Of a stretch of DNA of 8,171 nt, positions 7,601 to 8,171 are shown piece by piece. The DNA lies in contig JAITTH010000126.1 in assembly GCA_031287295.1 (NCBI GenBank), positions 1 through 8,171 of the forward strand, read 5' to 3'. A program made the position numbers and the translations under genes. A model generated the notes under the pieces. The model saw only the letters and a list, made by a program, of their open reading frames with translations, was not told the DNA's origin and made no database searches. Within the stretch, counting starts at the first letter, position 1, and each line of letters opens with the position of its first letter. The stretch comes from Eubacteriales Family XIII. Incertae Sedis bacterium (GTDB lineage: Bacteria > Bacillota > Clostridia > Peptostreptococcales > Anaerovoracaceae).

Positions 7601-7732
7601 ATCTCAGGGATTCTCACCGGGGAACCAAGAGCAATCGCCATTGGCATTGGCGCACCTCTGGCTGTCACTGCCTTACTTGTTTTCTTGGTTGTTTTGAGAC
7701 GCAAGATGAAACGTGCTTTGCAAATGTCTTGA
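4646..7732 (+). CDS. Sortase-anchored thioester-domain surface protein fused to a second membrane-anchored surface module
   Basis: A predicted extracellular adhesin-like protein of 1028 residues. The order is: signal peptide (1-34/35, hydrophobic core after KKLKRGG, AFA cleavage site); Cys-Gln thioester domain (about 36-300, Cys73 in AYCLN and Gln127 in TQFAVW); CnaB/SpaA-like domain (about 302-398) with candidate isopeptide Lys308 and Asn397 and catalytic Glu361; a long module (400-680) that I associate with the same surface-protein family; sorting signal SPNTGD (682-687), helix 695-714 and RRK. The frame then continues through a second hydrophobic segment (724-748) ending in a signal-peptidase-like VYA (747-749), an extracellular module with two similar P-E/S-T segments (about 755-935), a Pro/Lys-rich stalk, a third helix (996-1017) and RRKMKR. 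The start at 4646 is set by GGGAGG four bases upstream and by the signal peptide; the frame is open back to 4439 but has no support there. The thioester family binds host surfaces covalently; that role is inferred here. No sortase gene is in the window. Confidence 0.85.
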   Translation: METLNCKKLKRGGILVILSLFLMLGVGSIGPAFAAGDTVYHGRGIDWMHGVAGGIPFDATDRYATSDGSVAYCLNLFVASPGQNGTYYPDQFTPSQEVIAALYYGYPNHQIFGGISLTDDQARAATQFAVWAMNNSGYGDQLDLNTLMVETNVPGGAAESQKVIDATRWLSQKALGGLPNPAAQVVPPTDTTPQPYNDDFRRIGPFSLARSIRATVSLSTLPKDAYLGDVDGNQIQGLTDGSFYLYLPVDALTETGSGTIQLDAEFNIPSAVAYTGAPSLQNVGKYVQYVGGNSGTFDVSWFAIDVVKQDKATAQPVADTVFSLEQQDANGVWQPMDERKTDQDGKIVFPGLGAGTWQIREIRTNPAYASCGESGEADVHVITIGPGAPPDVQIFKNDAIMISCQVDKDTIQKTSAAYRALPGEEDIDNVGVETYRYNVDYRSTSSVAADEFTVDDSLESVSEGKIRIRELWTPVCYGDIDGKMNIWYRTNKTDDSKIYSPVSAMETNPHNPNNPNNQATFANTGWVLWAQDVSTDARTHLTVSDLGLSSDEYITALRYEHGAVLKGFTTKNYESPSQNGEHRETQKEGIYPDRVNWTPVVGHMDYCDEVSNAQGLKPVSYLVHCPLPLDESQTIKASACAQIARNLTLTDRDEDVVYTVPISTFTLKARAPEFSPKSLGHSPNTGDGHGQTLKLLLIGTGISALTVLLLVFALRRKAHSKIRITAFVAMIFPILAIASSSSGVGSVYAISSETSTPSIYEEMAIPETIVQDGFQFQLIDSHEVAQSDKEPREVFCKFTADCTITASEFHANEARNYLPSTLTIEEKTYQGSLLLLDVKTEPCYASIEQKADRTEVLHGITSNEISGLPEEKTFELLSDSAPGATSAVVMKRAGVHVTPISYDEDGLPELWDATIVYRALESYLEPNAYTIHGVYAGSVTAIQDSPVVKPEPKLQKATPVKTIEPISQPEASVPQRKIGDAFKQLISGILTGEPRAIAIGIGAPLAVTALLVFLVVLRRKMKRALQMS
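6689..6796 (+). other. Internal sortase cell-wall sorting signal
   Basis: This region encodes SPNTGD (residues 682-687), a hydrophobic helix (695-714) and RRK (715-717), the three-part layout of a sortase substrate. SPxTG is a variant of LPxTG recognised by some clostridial sortases. It normally ends a protein, but here about 311 more residues follow. Confidence 0.75.
6806..6892 (+). other. Internal signal-peptide-like segment
   Basis: This region encodes residues 721-749: basic KIR, a hydrophobic core and a small-residue VYA before ISSE, the form of a secretion signal. The only in-frame ATG (6833-6835) has no ribosome binding site and would remove the basic part, so independent translation from it is unlikely. 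Confidence 0.6.
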
Positions 7733-7770
7733 GCATGGCGCAATCCTTAGAAAATTATTTCAAATTCGTT

Positions 7771-7801
7771 GCAGAGAGGTTAATTCCTCTCTGCTTTTTT
7801 T
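7771..7801 (+). terminator. Rho-independent terminator after the surface-protein gene
   Basis: A perfect 9-bp stem GCAGAGAGG (7771-7779) / CCTCTCTGC (7786-7794), with loop TTAATT, is followed by seven T (7795-7801). It lies 38 bases after the stop and separates the surface-protein gene from the next promoter. Confidence 0.95.
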
Positions 7802-7811
7802 GCGGAATCGC

Positions 7812-7840
7812 TTGTAGTTTTTGTATGTAGAGTGCATAAT
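7812..7840 (+). promoter_or_regulatory. Promoter of the terminal membrane-protein gene
   Basis: TTGTAG (7812-7817) and CATAAT (7835-7840) are separated by 17 bp, directly after the preceding terminator and about 35 bases before the ATG at 7875. Confidence 0.6.
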
Positions 7841-7874
7841 TAAAATGTCGCTGTTAAGAAGAGGAGGCATAATT

Positions 7875-8171
7875 ATGAATGCAACAATAACTATAAAAGA
7901 CTTGTTACTGTTCCTCTTGTGTGGAGCGGGCATTGTGCTAATTGTTTATTTGATTATCCTAGTTAAACATCTGATCGTGACTTTAAAGTCCGCCAACATC
8001 GTTTTAAAAGATGTTGAGACAATCAGTAGTATTGCGGCAAAGCGTTCGCAAGATGTAGATGAAATCGTTGGTGATGTTGTAGATACTGTAGGGGCGTTGG
8101 CAAAAAACGTAAGTGGGAATCAAGGATTTGCCAAAATAATCGCGTCATTGGTTGGATTCTTGACATCGTTA
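7875..8171 (+). CDS. Small single-pass membrane protein with amphipathic tail (partial, runs off the window)
   Basis: An open frame of 99 codons with no stop before the window edge. GAGGAGG (7861-7867) lies seven bases before the ATG, an excellent ribosome binding site. The protein begins MNATITIKDLLLFLL, has one membrane helix at about residues 10-30, then a charged, probably helical segment (about 36-75) with regular hydrophobic spacing. The layout resembles small DUF948-like proteins that hold a coiled-coil domain at the membrane, but I cannot assign a family or function. It has its own promoter and is separated from the surface-protein gene by a terminator, so it is a new transcription unit. 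Confidence 0.8.
   Translation, partial: MNATITIKDLLLFLLCGAGIVLIVYLIILVKHLIVTLKSANIVLKDVETISSIAAKRSQDVDEIVGDVVDTVGALAKNVSGNQGFAKIIASLVGFLTSL

Overview
The window looks like the chromosome of a monoderm, anaerobic-type member of the Bacillota (probably Clostridia). The reasons are moderate GC content, strong AGGAGG-like ribosome binding sites, a PPi-dependent phosphofructokinase, and a surface protein with a Gram-positive sortase signal. I cannot name the genus from sequence alone.

Layout. The window opens on the end of an rRNA operon: a nearly complete 5S rRNA (1-115) and its terminator (123-161). A 278-bp MITE-like element follows (187-464). It has 24-nt perfect terminal inverted repeats, flanking TA dinucleotides and two internal hairpins. 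Then come three sugar-kinase genes. pfp (PPi-phosphofructokinase, 522-1775, +) converges on a two-gene operon on the minus strand, ROK glucokinase (3316-4284) and xylB xylulokinase (1791-3323), which overlap by 8 nt. A second, one-ended copy of the same element (about 4290-4440) lies immediately upstream of the glucokinase in inverted orientation, so inverted repeats bracket the kinase block. Beyond it, a clear promoter (TTTACA-17-TAATAT) drives a 1028-residue surface protein (4646-7732, +), closed by a strong terminator (7771-7801). The last gene (7875 to the window edge) is a small single-pass membrane protein cut off by the window, with its own promoter.

How the genes fit together. The three kinases feed glucose, xylulose and fructose-6-phosphate into glycolysis and the pentose-phosphate pathway. 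The mobile-element copies appear to supply expression signals: the terminal repeat of copy 1 places a -35-like box in front of pfp, and that of copy 2 supplies a Shine-Dalgarno-like sequence for the glucokinase. The surface protein has an N-terminal Cys-Gln thioester domain, a CnaB/SpaA-like domain with isopeptide residues and an SPNTGD sorting signal. It then continues, without a stop, through a second signal-peptide-like helix into another extracellular module and a third membrane helix. This looks like a fusion of two surface proteins usually encoded separately, and it is the most unusual item in the window.
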